From positions 1,116,001-1,180,000 of the forward strand of contig NZ_CP017480.1 of assembly GCF_001887595.1 (NCBI RefSeq): 64,000 nucleotides of DNA, in the 5' to 3' direction. Shown here in pieces: positions 29,001 to 36,549 of the stretch. How positions within the stretch are numbered: the first letter of the stretch is position 1; every line of letters starts with the position of its first letter. The position numbers and the translations under genes are program-made. The stretch comes from Luteibacter rhizovicinus DSM 16549. Lineage in GTDB: Bacteria > Pseudomonadota > Gammaproteobacteria > Xanthomonadales > Rhodanobacteraceae. The notes under the pieces were generated by a model, which was given only the letters and a program-made list of their open reading frames with translations, had not been told where the DNA came from and made no database searches.

Positions 29001-29211
29001 CGCGCTCGAAGGGCGAGGCGACGCGGCCTGCCATCTGGTCGGGCGGCAGGCCGGTGTACTGCCACACCACCGCGATCACGGGGATCTTGATGTCGGGAAA
29101 GATGTCCGTCGGCGTCCGCATCGCGGACAGCGGTCCTACGATGAGGATCAGCAGAGCGAGGACGACGAAGGTATACGGTCGCGAAAGTGCGATCCGGACA
29201 ATGCCAATCAT
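26011..29211 (-). CDS. RND efflux permease (AcrB/MdtC superfamily)
   Basis: Proton-driven inner-membrane RND transporter of 1066 residues with the usual twelve membrane helices and two large periplasmic loops. Features are the first helix SRPYTFVVLALLILIVGPLS, FPDIKIPVIAVVWQYTGLPP and the TM4 proton-relay aspartate pair in GILVDDATVTIENI. Its sequence style (QYTGLPPDQMAGRVASPFER) is of the group often found in metal-, solvent- or multidrug pumps regulated by a linked two-component system. First gene of the permease-adaptor-channel set; its promoter must lie in the 79 bases after the kinase gene or further upstream. Confidence 0.95.
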   Translation of the reverse strand: MIGIVRIALSRPYTFVVLALLILIVGPLSAMRTPTDIFPDIKIPVIAVVWQYTGLPPDQMAGRVASPFERVLTTTVNDVEHIEANSIQGFGIIKIFFQPTVDIRTANAQVTAVAQTLLRQLPAGTTPPLILNYNASTVPIIQLALSGDGLTEQNLGDLGLNIIRPQLTSVAGAAIPFPFGGKTRQVQIDIDPPALQARGLSAQDVANALAAQNLITPVGTQKIGQFEYTLQLNNAPSVVEELGNLPVKTVNGATVYIRDIAHVRDGAPPQTNIVHVDGNRSVLMTVLKNGSASTLAIIQGVKDRVAAMKGSVPDSLQIKPIGDQSLFVSGAIAGVAREGVIAAALTSLMILLFLGSWRSTVIIATSIPLAILGSIAALSAIGETLNIMTLGGLALAVGILVDDATVTIENINWHLEQGKDVETAILDGAAQIVTPAFVSLLCICIVFVPMFFLDGVARFLFVPMAEAVMFAMIASFILSRTLVPTMAKYLLHPHTHDDPHGEGKKPSRNPLVRFQRGFEARFESVRETYHGLLAMALGHGRVFVIGFMAFVVLTFALVPMLGRNFFPAVDSGQILMHVRAPVGTRVEESARLFSEVTDAVRRVIPKEELGTVVDNIGLSSSGINNAYNNTGTIGSQDGDIQISLNEGHAPTADYVRTLREQLPRAFPGTTFSFPPADIISQILNFGAPAPIDLQIRGPNLPANFAYADRLLREIRRVPGVADARIQQSQANPTLNVNVDRSQAQQVGITERDVTNSLGVNLAGSSQIAPTFWLNPQNGISYPIVMQTPQYSIDSMADLQNVPISPSIGAAGSQILGGFATVQRTATNAVFSQYNIQSMVEIYATTQDRDLGAVAGDIQKIIEANKKFLPKATTTALLGQVQTMNSAFSGLILGLLGAIVLIYLLIVVNFQSWSDPFVIVTALPAAIAGIIWMLFGTHTTLSVPALTGAIMCMGVATANSILVVSFCRERLAELGDAHAAALEGGFVRFRPVLMTALAMIIGMAPMALGMGEGGEQNAPLGRAVIGGLIFATTATLFFVPVVFSMIHARRGHPSPTPVNSGEPIHVA

Positions 29212-29290
29212 GGGGGACGGATTCCGTGCGCGATGTTGCGTCGCAGCGGATTTTGCGCCCGTACCTTAATACGGCGTAGTTAAGATTTAT

Positions 29291-30661
29291 TTAGGTGGCC
29301 GGGCACACCACGGAGAAGACGGCGCCCTTCTCGGTACCGCCGACCGAAAGCGAGAAGCCGTGCAGGCGCACGATCGCGCTGACGATCGCCAGGCCCAGGC
29401 CGCAGCCCGGCTTCGTCCGCGTCTCGTCACTGCGATAGAACCGGCGGAAGACGGCCTCGCGCTCGTTGGGCGGAATGCCCGGCCCGGTGTCTGCGATGTC
29501 GATACGCGCATCGCCGGTCGGGTCGGTACTCGCGATCAAGCGCACCGCACCGCCATCCGGGGTGAATTTGATCGCGTTGCCGACCAGGTTCGCAAAGGCC
29601 TCGAACATCAGCTGCGGATCGCCGCGCAGCGGCGGAAGCCGGCCCACGTCGAGCTCGAACACCTGGCCGCGATCTTCGGCCAGGGGTGCGTAAAATTCGT
29701 GCACATTGCGCAGTACATCGCCAAGGTCGAGCGTTTCGAAGCAGGCGCTACGCTGGCGATCCTCCAGTTCGGACACCCGCAGCAGGGCACGGAAACGCGA
29801 CAGCACGGTGTCGATTTCCGCCACGCAGGCATCGAGCTGGTCGCCCTCGGGCTTGCCGTCGAACTGCTGTTGCAGCCTGTAAAGGCGCGTGCGCATGCGC
29901 GTGAGCGGCGTACGAAGGTCGTGGGCGATATTGTCGGTCACCCCCTTCACCTCGCCCAGCAGGCGCTCGATCTCCCCCAGCGTCGTATTCACAGTGGACG
30001 CGAGAAGGTCGACCTCGTCGCCGCCGCGACTCACCGGAAGGCGAACGCTGAGGTCGCCCTCACGAATCGGTTCCATCGCCCGCTGGATGGCGCGAATGCG
30101 ACGTGCCGGCCCCCGCGCGATGAGGATGCCACCGAGAACGCCGGGGATGAGGGTCAGGGACAGGCCCCAGAGCAGGCCACGCCGGATGATCGCGCCGACG
30201 CCGTCGATCGTCGCGCTTTCCTTCGCGACAACCAGGCGGGTTCCGTCGGACAGGACCCGCGTGACGCCGCGTGCGCGGGTTGGCGTGTTGCGCCGCGGAT
30301 CGACCAGGCTCGCGCGGATCGAGTGAACGACACCTTCGTCGGTCAGGTCCTGCGGCACACTCTCGATATTGCCCGCCAGACGCTTGCCCTGCGCGTCGAA
30401 CAGGCCGACCCACATGAAGCCCTGGACGTCGATCTGGCTGGCGGCTTCCACCGTCGCCGGGAGCCGGCGCGGATCGGTGCCTTCGAGGTAATGAATGCGC
30501 GCGGCGAGCATGCCGTCGACGACATTGGAGAGATAGCGCGAGGCTTCCCACTGGACGACGCCCAGCAGCACCACGCACCAGATGGCGAACAACGCGCCAT
30601 AGATGAGGATCAGGCGCGATGTGGCGGAACGCCAGGCGTCAATCAGCGGGCGCAATGACAT
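29291..30661 (-). CDS. Sensor histidine kinase
   Basis: Membrane sensor kinase of 456 residues. It has two transmembrane helices (about 16-36 and 163-183) flanking a periplasmic domain of about 125 residues, a HAMP domain (about 184-237), and a HisKA dimerisation helix with phospho-accepting His247 (NIAHDLRTPLTR). The HATPase_c domain has the N-box (FANLVGNAIKFT), DTGPGIP and GLGLAIV. It overlaps its response regulator gene by 23 bases. Placed directly before an RND pump, it probably controls that pump; the signal is unknown. Confidence 0.94.
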   Translation of the reverse strand: MSLRPLIDAWRSATSRLILIYGALFAIWCVVLLGVVQWEASRYLSNVVDGMLAARIHYLEGTDPRRLPATVEAASQIDVQGFMWVGLFDAQGKRLAGNIESVPQDLTDEGVVHSIRASLVDPRRNTPTRARGVTRVLSDGTRLVVAKESATIDGVGAIIRRGLLWGLSLTLIPGVLGGILIARGPARRIRAIQRAMEPIREGDLSVRLPVSRGGDEVDLLASTVNTTLGEIERLLGEVKGVTDNIAHDLRTPLTRMRTRLYRLQQQFDGKPEGDQLDACVAEIDTVLSRFRALLRVSELEDRQRSACFETLDLGDVLRNVHEFYAPLAEDRGQVFELDVGRLPPLRGDPQLMFEAFANLVGNAIKFTPDGGAVRLIASTDPTGDARIDIADTGPGIPPNEREAVFRRFYRSDETRTKPGCGLGLAIVSAIVRLHGFSLSVGGTEKGAVFSVVCPAT

Positions 30662-31319
30662 ACCCCGAGCCGCGCACCGTCCGGATCAGCGGCACCTGGC
30701 CTGCGCCGTCGATCTTTCGACGGAGGCGGCCGATATGGACGTCGATCACGTTGGTACCCGGATCGAAATGAAAACCCCAGACATGCTCGAAGATCATCTG
30801 CCGTGTCACGACCTGACCGGCGTTGCGCATCAGGAATTCGAGCAGGCGGAACTCGGTGGGCAAAAGCGTCAGCGGCTGCCCGTTGCGCAGGGCGTTGTGA
30901 CGCACGAGGTCGAGCTCGAGATCGGAAACGCGCAACCGATTGCTGTTGGCATTGGGTTGCCGCCGGCGCAAGAGCACTTCCGCGCGTGCGGCAAGCTCGT
31001 CCGGCGAGAACGGCTTGGTCAGGTAATCGTCGCCGCCGGCCCGCAGGCCACGCACGCGCTCGTCGACATCGGACAGGGCGCTGATCATCAGCACAGGCGT
31101 ATCCACGGAACGCTCGCGTAGCGCGAGTACCACGTCGATGCCGTCCATGCCTGGGAGCATGCGGTCGAGGGTGATGATGTCGAAGCCGTCTTCGAGCGCG
31201 CGAGCAAGCCCGTCGCGCCCGTTAGCCACCCACTCGGCGGTCAGGCCGTGCGCGCCCAGCTCGGCGACGATGTCGCGAGCGGTGACTTCATCATCTTCGA
31301 TGACCAGAGCCCTGGGCAT
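30639..31319 (-). CDS. OmpR-family response regulator
   Basis: Two-component DNA-binding regulator of 226 residues. The receiver domain has acidic pocket Glu8-Asp9-Asp10, phospho-acceptor Asp52 (ITLDRMLPG) and the conserved lysine in LTKPF. The C-terminal winged helix includes LLPTEFRLLEFLMRNAGQVV and VDVHIGRLRRKI-type residues (VIDVHIGRLRRKID). The start at 31319 is chosen since the receiver begins MPRALVIEDD; a longer frame to 31343 runs into the rpoH terminator. It heads the regulator-kinase-pump cluster. Confidence 0.94.
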   Translation of the reverse strand: MPRALVIEDDEVTARDIVAELGAHGLTAEWVANGRDGLARALEDGFDIITLDRMLPGMDGIDVVLALRERSVDTPVLMISALSDVDERVRGLRAGGDDYLTKPFSPDELAARAEVLLRRRQPNANSNRLRVSDLELDLVRHNALRNGQPLTLLPTEFRLLEFLMRNAGQVVTRQMIFEHVWGFHFDPGTNVIDVHIGRLRRKIDGAGQVPLIRTVRGSGYVIAPAD

Positions 31320-31346
31320 CCTCTTCACTCCGTAGGGGGACAACGG

Positions 31347-31372
31347 AAAACGGCCCCACCAGGGGGGCCGTT
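31347..31372 (-). terminator. Terminator of rpoH
   Basis: Read on the minus strand: AACGGCCCC / GGGGCCGTT, a 9-bp stem with a short loop followed by TTTTCC. It separates rpoH from the response regulator gene downstream. Confidence 0.8.
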
Positions 31373-31397
31373 CCGGATCTTACGCCCAACGACGCAC

Positions 31398-32258
31398 TCA
31401 GGCGGCGATGGCGACGCGCATCTTCTTCATGGCGTTCGCTTCGATCTGGCGGATGCGTTCGGCGGAAACACCGTATTCATCGGCAAGATCCTGCAGCGTG
31501 GCCTTGTTGTCCTCGGCCAGCCAGCGACGCTGGATGATGTCGCGCGAGCGGGCATCCAGGTTGCCGAGCGCCGACGACAGTGCGCCCATCTGGTTCTTGC
31601 TCGCATCTTCTTCAGCGAGGTTGTCGTACGGATCGGCGCCTTCGTCGACGAGGAACGCCGCCGGTGCCGGCTTGTCGTCGTCATCGGCGTCGGCAGGTGC
31701 TTCGAAGCCGACGTCACGACCGGACAGACGCGATTCCATCTCGCGAACCGTCGCCTCGGGCACACCCAAATCCTGGGCGACCACGCGGACTTCCTCGGCA
31801 TTCATCCAACCCAGGCGCTTCTTGCTCTTGCGCAGGTTGAAGAACAGCTTGCGCTGGGCCTTGGTGGTGGCGACCTTCACGATGCGCCAGTTACGCAGGA
31901 TGAACTCGTGCATTTCGGCACGGATCCAGTGCACCGCGAAGCTGACCAGACGAACGCCCTGGTCCGGGTCGAAGCGCTTCACCGCCTTCATAAGGCCGAT
32001 GTTGCCTTCCTGGATGAGGTCCGAAAGCTGCAGGCCGTAGCCGTTGTAGCCACGAGCGACATGGACCACGAAACGAAGGTGGGACATAACGAGCTGCTTG
32101 GCGGCGTCGAGATCGGCGTCGTCACGGAAGCGGCGCGCCAGCGACTGCTCCTCGTCAAGGCTGAGCACCGGGATGCGATGGACCGCCGAGATGTAGGAAT
32201 CCAGACTGCCAACGACGCTCGGGAGCCCGTAGTTACGGGTGGCGAGGACCTGAGACAT
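31398..32258 (-). CDS. rpoH: RNA polymerase heat-shock sigma factor RpoH
   Basis: Alternative sigma-32 factor directing heat-shock transcription, 286 residues (E. coli 284). Region 2.1-2.4 ([56 protein letters not shown]), the RpoH-specific box QRKLFFNLR just after it, and region 4.2 helix-turn-helix ([20 protein letters not shown]). The start has a clear AGGAGG upstream. An acidic linker [13 protein letters not shown] is inserted between regions 3 and 4. A CTGTAC-N6-GTACAG palindrome lies about 85 bases upstream. Confidence 0.97.
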   Translation of the reverse strand: MSQVLATRNYGLPSVVGSLDSYISAVHRIPVLSLDEEQSLARRFRDDADLDAAKQLVMSHLRFVVHVARGYNGYGLQLSDLIQEGNIGLMKAVKRFDPDQGVRLVSFAVHWIRAEMHEFILRNWRIVKVATTKAQRKLFFNLRKSKKRLGWMNAEEVRVVAQDLGVPEATVREMESRLSGRDVGFEAPADADDDDKPAPAAFLVDEGADPYDNLAEEDASKNQMGALSSALGNLDARSRDIIQRRWLAEDNKATLQDLADEYGVSAERIRQIEANAMKKMRVAIAA

Positions 32259-32342
32259 GTGTGGAACCTCCTGAAAACTGATGTGCAGATTAGCAGTCCC
32301 GATGTGAGAGTGCTAAGTCGCGCCGAAGTTCATATCGGTTAA

Positions 32343-32360
32343 CTGTACGCTATGGTACAG
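32343..32360. promoter_or_regulatory. Palindrome upstream of rpoH
   Basis: CTGTAC-GCTATG-GTACAG, perfect 6-bp arms, 85 bases before the rpoH start. It resembles a dimeric repressor site; the spacing does not fit the E. coli LexA box (CTGT-N8-ACAG). Regulator unknown. Confidence 0.4.
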
Positions 32361-32534
32361 AAATACCCCCGGGATGTCCAGAGGGGCCCCTGGGGGATTC
32401 AGGAGGCAGACGGTTCCCCCGCCGGGAGGGACGCGGCAGCAGGGTCGTCGACGAGGCTATGTGGCCGTCGTACCTACATTTATTGGGGCTGAGGGCTGGC
32501 TTTAAAGGGCGCGATCGCGGCCTACCGTTGACCG

Positions 32535-32948
32535 ATGGCCCTCGCCTTCCCACCCGACCCAGGCACCGTTGTCATCTGACACTTCCCGGCGGAGGGCACG
32601 GTTGTTGGCGCCGAAATGGTCAAGGTCCGGCCCGCCATCGTGGTTGGGCGGACGCTAGAAGGCCGGCGAGGACTGGTCAACATCGTGCCCATAAGCATGA
32701 CCGCTCCGGCCAGACGTCGCCTCTGGCACGTGCCGATATCGGTGGCAGCCATGCCTCCCGGTTGGCGGGAAAAGCCCGGCGACCGATGGGCGAAGTGCGA
32801 CATGCTTACCGTGGTAAGCCTGGAACGCCTGAGTCTCACCGCCTCAGCTCGTCGCAGCGGCTACCGCCGATTCGGCCAGGATCAGGTCGATGGAAGGACG
32901 ATGAGGGACATCCGTCGCGCCATCGCTTACATGTTCGAACTTTTCTGA
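32535..32948 (+). pseudogene. PemK/MazF-family toxin gene interrupted by in-frame TGA
   Basis: One continuous frame encodes a PemK/MazF-like protein but carries a TGA at 32577-32579, codon 15. Before it: MALAFPPDPGTVVI; after it: HFPAEGTVVGAEMVKVRPAI and the conserved VPISM, CDMLTVVSLERL and C-terminal helix. From memory, relatives of this subgroup begin P-x-x-G-T-V-V-I-C-D, so the TGA sits where a Cys codon (TGC/TGT) is expected. Total length would be 137 residues. The simplest reading is a nonsense mutation; a restart at ATG 32616 would give a 110-residue protein lacking the first beta strand. Readthrough or recoding cannot be excluded. No antitoxin gene is visible beside it, and upstream 32361-32534 holds nothing recognisable. 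Confidence 0.65.
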
Positions 32949-32979
32949 AAAGTCCGGATTTAGGGGTCTGCAGCGTTGC

Positions 32980-32997
32980 TTGTTGGGCGCCCAACAA
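32980..32997. promoter_or_regulatory. Perfect 18-bp palindrome
   Basis: TTGTTGGGCGCCCAACAA, fully self-complementary with no loop, 32 bases after the broken PemK-like frame. As a loopless palindrome it suits a DNA-binding dimer better than a hairpin. Confidence 0.4.
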
Positions 32998-33110
32998 TTA
33001 ACGTGCACTCGTCCGTCGGCACTAGCCGATCTCAAGACCTCGGTGAGACCTTCGGGTGGCAGCCGCGGCAGGCCGAATGCGCGATGACAAGCGCCTCGGA
33101 TCCTAAACTG

Positions 33111-33139
33111 GCCCGCGAGCTTCGGCTCGCGGGCTTTGT
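33111..33139 (+). terminator. UUCG-loop terminator
   Basis: GCCCGCGAGC-TTCG-GCTCGCGGGC followed by TTTGT. The TTCG tetraloop orientation indicates a plus-strand terminator. The only plus-strand frame before it is the PemK-like gene ending at 32948, 162 bases away. It may also help end ung transcripts on the other strand. Confidence 0.75.
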
Positions 33140-33161
33140 CACTTCTGGGGATCGCGACTCG

Positions 33162-33857
33162 TCAGAGTTCGGCGCGCGGTGGCAACGACCAGTCGATCGG
33201 CGACTCGCCCCGCGATGCCAGATAGGCATTCGCCTTGGCGAAATGGCCGCAGCCAAGAAAGCCACGATGCGCCGAGAGCGGCGACGGATGCACGCTGCGC
33301 AGGATCAGGTGGCGCGACGCGTCGATCAGCTGACCCTTCTTTTGCGCATGACTGCCCCAGAGCAGGAAGACCAGCCCCTCACGCTCACGGTTCAAGGCGT
33401 CGATCGCGGCATCGGTGAAACCTTCCCAGCCTTTACCCTGATGCGACGCGGCCTGCCCTGCTTCCACCGTGAGCACCGCATTGAGCAACAACACTCCACG
33501 ATCCGCCCACGGGGTCAGGCAACCGTGGTCCGGCCGTGGAAGACCGAGGCTGGCCTCGATCTCCTTGAACATGTTCTGCAGCGAAGGCGGCACTCGCACG
33601 CCTGGGCGTACCGAGAAGCTGAGGCCATGCGCCTGCCCGGGACCGTGATACGGATCCTGGCCAAGGATGACCACGCGCACCTTGTCGAACGGCGTGTGGC
33701 CGAAGGCGTTGAAGATATCCGGGCCCGGCGGGTAGATATCCTTGCCGGCGGCCTTCTCCTCACGCAGGAAGGTCGACAGCGCCAGCATGTCCGGTCGATC
33801 GAGGTAGTCGCCGATCCGCTGCTTCCACGAGGCTTCGAGTCGTACGCGCTCGTTCAA
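33162..33857 (-). CDS. ung: Uracil-DNA glycosylase
   Basis: Base-excision repair enzyme removing uracil from DNA, 231 residues (E. coli 229). Family-1 motifs: water-activating Asp68 in ILGQDPYHG, the uracil-binding [12 protein letters not shown], and the catalytic histidine loop [11 protein letters not shown]. The start is an unusual TTG at 33857 whose last two bases overlap the TGA stop of the upstream regulator gene (TTGA), with AAAGGG upstream. A longer frame to 34061 is antisense-free but lies inside the regulator gene and has no homology. Confidence 0.94.
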   Translation of the reverse strand: MNERVRLEASWKQRIGDYLDRPDMLALSTFLREEKAAGKDIYPPGPDIFNAFGHTPFDKVRVVILGQDPYHGPGQAHGLSFSVRPGVRVPPSLQNMFKEIEASLGLPRPDHGCLTPWADRGVLLLNAVLTVEAGQAASHQGKGWEGFTDAAIDALNREREGLVFLLWGSHAQKKGQLIDASRHLILRSVHPSPLSAHRGFLGCGHFAKANAYLASRGESPIDWSLPPRAEL

Positions 33858-34693
33858 CCCGTTGCCCTTTCGCGAAGATGCAGCGCAACGCGCAGCTGAA
33901 ACAGCAGCTTCGTGATCAGGAGCTTTTCCTCGACGGGCTTTTCGACCAGATCGTTGGCACCAGCGCGCAGCAGCGCAGCCTGGTTCGCCGGATTCTCGTC
34001 GCCGGTCATGATCAGCGTGGGCAGCAGGCCCTTGCCATAACCGAACTCGTTGCGAATGCACTCGACCAGGTCGCCGCCGGTGAGTTCGCCTTTCAGGCTC
34101 ACGTCGGTCAGCACGATATCGGCGCCGACTTCGTCGCGCGACTTCGCTTCACGCAGGTAGTCGATGGCATCTTCGGCGCTGATCACGTGGCGGACGGTGA
34201 GTCCGTACTTTTCCATCATGCGGCGCGTGGCGAGCGCGACCACGCGACTGTCTTCGACATAGAGCACTTCGCCTTCGGCGCCGCCTTCCGGTCGCACATA
34301 GCCGCGGATGAATTCCGCCAGGGCACCGAAGCCCAGCGACTTGTCGAAGTAATCGGTGACGTACTCACCCAGTTCGCGCCGATGCAGGCGCGATTCGACG
34401 TCACCCGAGACGACGACGATGGGCATGTAGATCTGCGGAGCGGACTCGCGGACGAAGCGCGCCACGTCGAGCCCATCCATGTCGGGCAGGCGCAAGGCGA
34501 CGGTGACGAAATCGAAGACACCGCGCTGGAGCTCAGACTGGGCCTCGGCACCGGTGGCCACGCCAACGATCTCGACGCCCGGCACTTCGGCCGCGACCAC
34601 GCGCGAAATCAGCTGGCGGACGACCTTGGAGCCGTCAACCAACAGGATTCGCGGCGCAGCGCCGGCGACACCCGAACCGATGTGAGATCCCAC
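33854..34693 (-). CDS. Response regulator with two receiver domains, first degenerate
   Basis: Signalling protein of 279 residues made of two CheY-like receiver domains (about 15-125 and 136-265) and no output domain. The second is intact: VEDS acidic pocket, phospho-acceptor aspartate in [10 protein letters not shown] and conserved lysine in VEKPV. The first has lost the acceptor: [12 protein letters not shown] has Ala where Asp is expected, and its pocket reads VDGS, though its lysine is kept (YFDKSL). The start is GTG at 34693 after GGGGAGACAGG. It sits 13 bases after ftsX on the same strand and overlaps ung at TTGA. The kinase partner is unknown. Such tandem receivers can act in phosphorelays or cyclic-di-GMP systems, but nothing here proves it. 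Confidence 0.85.
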   Translation of the reverse strand: MGSHIGSGVAGAAPRILLVDGSKVVRQLISRVVAAEVPGVEIVGVATGAEAQSELQRGVFDFVTVALRLPDMDGLDVARFVRESAPQIYMPIVVVSGDVESRLHRRELGEYVTDYFDKSLGFGALAEFIRGYVRPEGGAEGEVLYVEDSRVVALATRRMMEKYGLTVRHVISAEDAIDYLREAKSRDEVGADIVLTDVSLKGELTGGDLVECIRNEFGYGKGLLPTLIMTGDENPANQAALLRAGANDLVEKPVEEKLLITKLLFQLRVALHLRERATG

Positions 34694-34706
34694 CCCTGTC
34701 TCCCCT

Positions 34707-35687
34707 TCAGACCATCGCCGCGCGGCGAATCTGTCGCGCGCTGACCAGCCGAGCACCCAGCCACCCGAGCAACGCCGAAGCGAAGGGTACAGAAAGCAGC
34801 AGCCATGCGGGGAGTCCGCCAAAACTGACGCTGCCATCGTAGGCCGCGGTGAGGCGCCCCACCGGTCCGGCCATGGCGAGTTCCAGGACGACAGCGAGGA
34901 TCACGGCCAGGATGCCGGCAAGCAAGCCGAGCCAGATACCCGCATAAAGATACGGCCGGCGAACGAAGGGGCGACTCGCACCGATCAGCAGGAGGACGCC
35001 GATCTCGTCGCTGCGGCTCTGGATATCCACCCGGATCGTGTTACCGACCACCAGCAGGGCGGCGACGCCGAGCAGGAGGGCCAACAGGGAGACGGCACGA
35101 GTACCCACGCCAAGGAGGGCGTCGAGGCGCTGCCGCCAGGCGCCGGTGTCCTGGACCAGATCCACGCCGGGGGTGGCCTTCATCGCCTCGACCAGCCGGT
35201 CGACCTGGTCGACGGCCAGGCCAGCCTTGGGTTGTACCGACAGCACGTATGGCAGCGGGTTCACATCGAGCGACTGCAGCGATCCGGAGAACCCCTGGAC
35301 TTCGGCCAGTTCGTCCAGCCCGTCTTTCGGGGTACGCACGACGATCTCCGCCACCTCGGGACGGCCGCGCAAGGCGGACGCCGCGATGTCGGCCATCGCG
35401 CCGGTCTGTCCGGGCTTCATGAAGACGCTGATGGACTGGTTGCGGCCGAGGGCGTCGCCCATCCGCTGCACGTTGCCGAGCAACAGATAGAACGCCAGTG
35501 GCAAGGCCAGCGCGACCCCCATGACGGCCACGGTCAGCAAAGTCCCCAGCGGGCGGGCCCCCAGGCGACGCAGGCTGATCGACAGGCTCCACATGTGGTG
35601 CTCGCGCCAGGCGCTTACGTGACGAGGACCGCTGCGCCGGGTTTTTTCCGGCTCCGGCTGACGACGAGGTTCGCGGACGGCGTTCAT
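34707..35687 (-). CDS. ftsX: Cell division protein FtsX
   Basis: Membrane subunit of the FtsEX complex that activates peptidoglycan amidases at the septum, 326 residues. It has a cytoplasmic N-terminus, four transmembrane helices (about 47-70, 198-220, 245-270, 296-318) and a large periplasmic domain between helices one and two (GNVQRMGDALGRNQSISVFM). It is coupled to ftsE by a 4-base ATGA overlap. Followed by the two-receiver regulator gene. Confidence 0.95.
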   Translation of the reverse strand: MNAVREPRRQPEPEKTRRSGPRHVSAWREHHMWSLSISLRRLGARPLGTLLTVAVMGVALALPLAFYLLLGNVQRMGDALGRNQSISVFMKPGQTGAMADIAASALRGRPEVAEIVVRTPKDGLDELAEVQGFSGSLQSLDVNPLPYVLSVQPKAGLAVDQVDRLVEAMKATPGVDLVQDTGAWRQRLDALLGVGTRAVSLLALLLGVAALLVVGNTIRVDIQSRSDEIGVLLLIGASRPFVRRPYLYAGIWLGLLAGILAVILAVVLELAMAGPVGRLTAAYDGSVSFGGLPAWLLLSVPFASALLGWLGARLVSARQIRRAAMV

Positions 35688-36361
35688 ACGACCTCCGTGG
35701 CCGGGACATCGGCAACGAGCTTGCCGTGATCGAGGACGACGACGCGTTTTTTCATTCGCTTGATCAGCATGAGGTCGTGGCTGGCGACGAGGACGGCCGT
35801 ACCGACCTGCTGAAACTCGGCGAACAGGCCCATGATTTCCATCGCCAGCTGGGGATCGAGGTTACCGGTGGGTTCGTCGGCGATGAGGACGGCTGGCTTG
35901 GCCACGATGGCGCGGGCGATGCCGACACGCTGCTGTTCGCCCGTGGAGAGGGAACCGGGAAGCTGCTTTTCGTAGCTGAGCAGGCCGACCTTCTCCAGCG
36001 CGGCGCGAACGCGGCGCCCCCGGTCGGCCGGCGCCACGCCGGCGATCACCAGCGGCAGCTCCACATTGGCGAAAACGGTGCGATCCATCAGCAGCCGATG
36101 GTCCTGGAAGACCATGCCGAGCTTGCGGCGGATCCGAGGGATATCGGAAGGACGGACGGTGTTGAGTTTCTGTCCGTCGAGGGTGACGACGCCATTGGTT
36201 GGGCGCTCGATCATGGCCAGGAGCTTGAGCAGGGTGCTCTTTCCGGCACCGGAGTGACCGGTGACAAAGGCCATCTCGCCGGCTTCGACGCTGAACGACA
36301 CATCGGTAAGGGCCTGGTGATCGCCCTCGTACCGTTTACTCACCAGCTCGAAACCGATCAC
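35684..36361 (-). CDS. ftsE: Cell division ATP-binding protein FtsE
   Basis: Cytoplasmic ATPase of FtsEX, 225 residues (E. coli 222). Walker A GHSGAGKST, signature LSTGEQQRVGIARAI, Walker B AVLIADEP, H-loop VLVASHD. The start is taken as GTG at 36361 because homology begins at VIGFELVSKRYEGDHQALTD. The frame is open further to 36499, but that stretch runs backward through a REP unit and a terminator and is not family sequence. Overlaps ftsX by four bases. Confidence 0.94.
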   Translation of the reverse strand: MIGFELVSKRYEGDHQALTDVSFSVEAGEMAFVTGHSGAGKSTLLKLLAMIERPTNGVVTLDGQKLNTVRPSDIPRIRRKLGMVFQDHRLLMDRTVFANVELPLVIAGVAPADRGRRVRAALEKVGLLSYEKQLPGSLSTGEQQRVGIARAIVAKPAVLIADEPTGNLDPQLAMEIMGLFAEFQQVGTAVLVASHDLMLIKRMKKRVVVLDHGKLVADVPATEVV

Positions 36362-36445
36362 CGCATTACCCGTTGGCCCGTTGAGCCCCAGAGGATAAGG
36401 GAAGTGGTGTGGATTTTGCGGTGGGTGGTTCGCGCTTACAGCGAA

Positions 36446-36547
36446 TCGCCGCTGAAGCGGCTCCCACAGAAACGCTGAAGGGCCTCCCGCAGAACACAAA
36501 GCCCGGCTAGTGCCGGGCTTTGTGTGGGAGCCGATTTATCGGCGATT
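36446..36547. repeat. REP pair flanking a terminator
   Basis: TCGCCGCTGAAGCGGCTCCC (from 36446) and GTGTGGGAGCCGATTTATCG (from 36522) point toward each other around the rhlB terminator. The spacer here differs from the standard REP spacer, so the terminator sits where the usual spacer would be. Located between rhlB and ftsE, both minus-strand. Confidence 0.8.
36494..36525 (-). terminator. Terminator of rhlB
   Basis: A 14-bp stem ACACAAAGCCCGGC / GCCGGGCTTTGTGT with a TAGT loop, 25 bases after the rhlB stop. The symmetric A and T flanks make it usable in either direction. Confidence 0.8.
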
Positions 36548-36549
36548 CC

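Noticed and set aside
32577..32613. Selenocysteine insertion at the PemK-like TGA
   Set aside because: Only a weak 5-bp stem (CGGCG/CGCCG) follows; no convincing bacterial SECIS and no known selenoprotein in this family, so a nonsense mutation is simpler.
33000..33140. 4.5S, 6S or tmRNA gene before the UUCG terminator
   Set aside because: None of the conserved cores of these RNAs could be matched; kept only as a possible small transcript.
36362..36499. N-terminal extension of FtsE to an ATG at 36499
   Set aside because: The extra residues are the translation of a REP unit and terminator; FtsE homology starts at the GTG at 36361.
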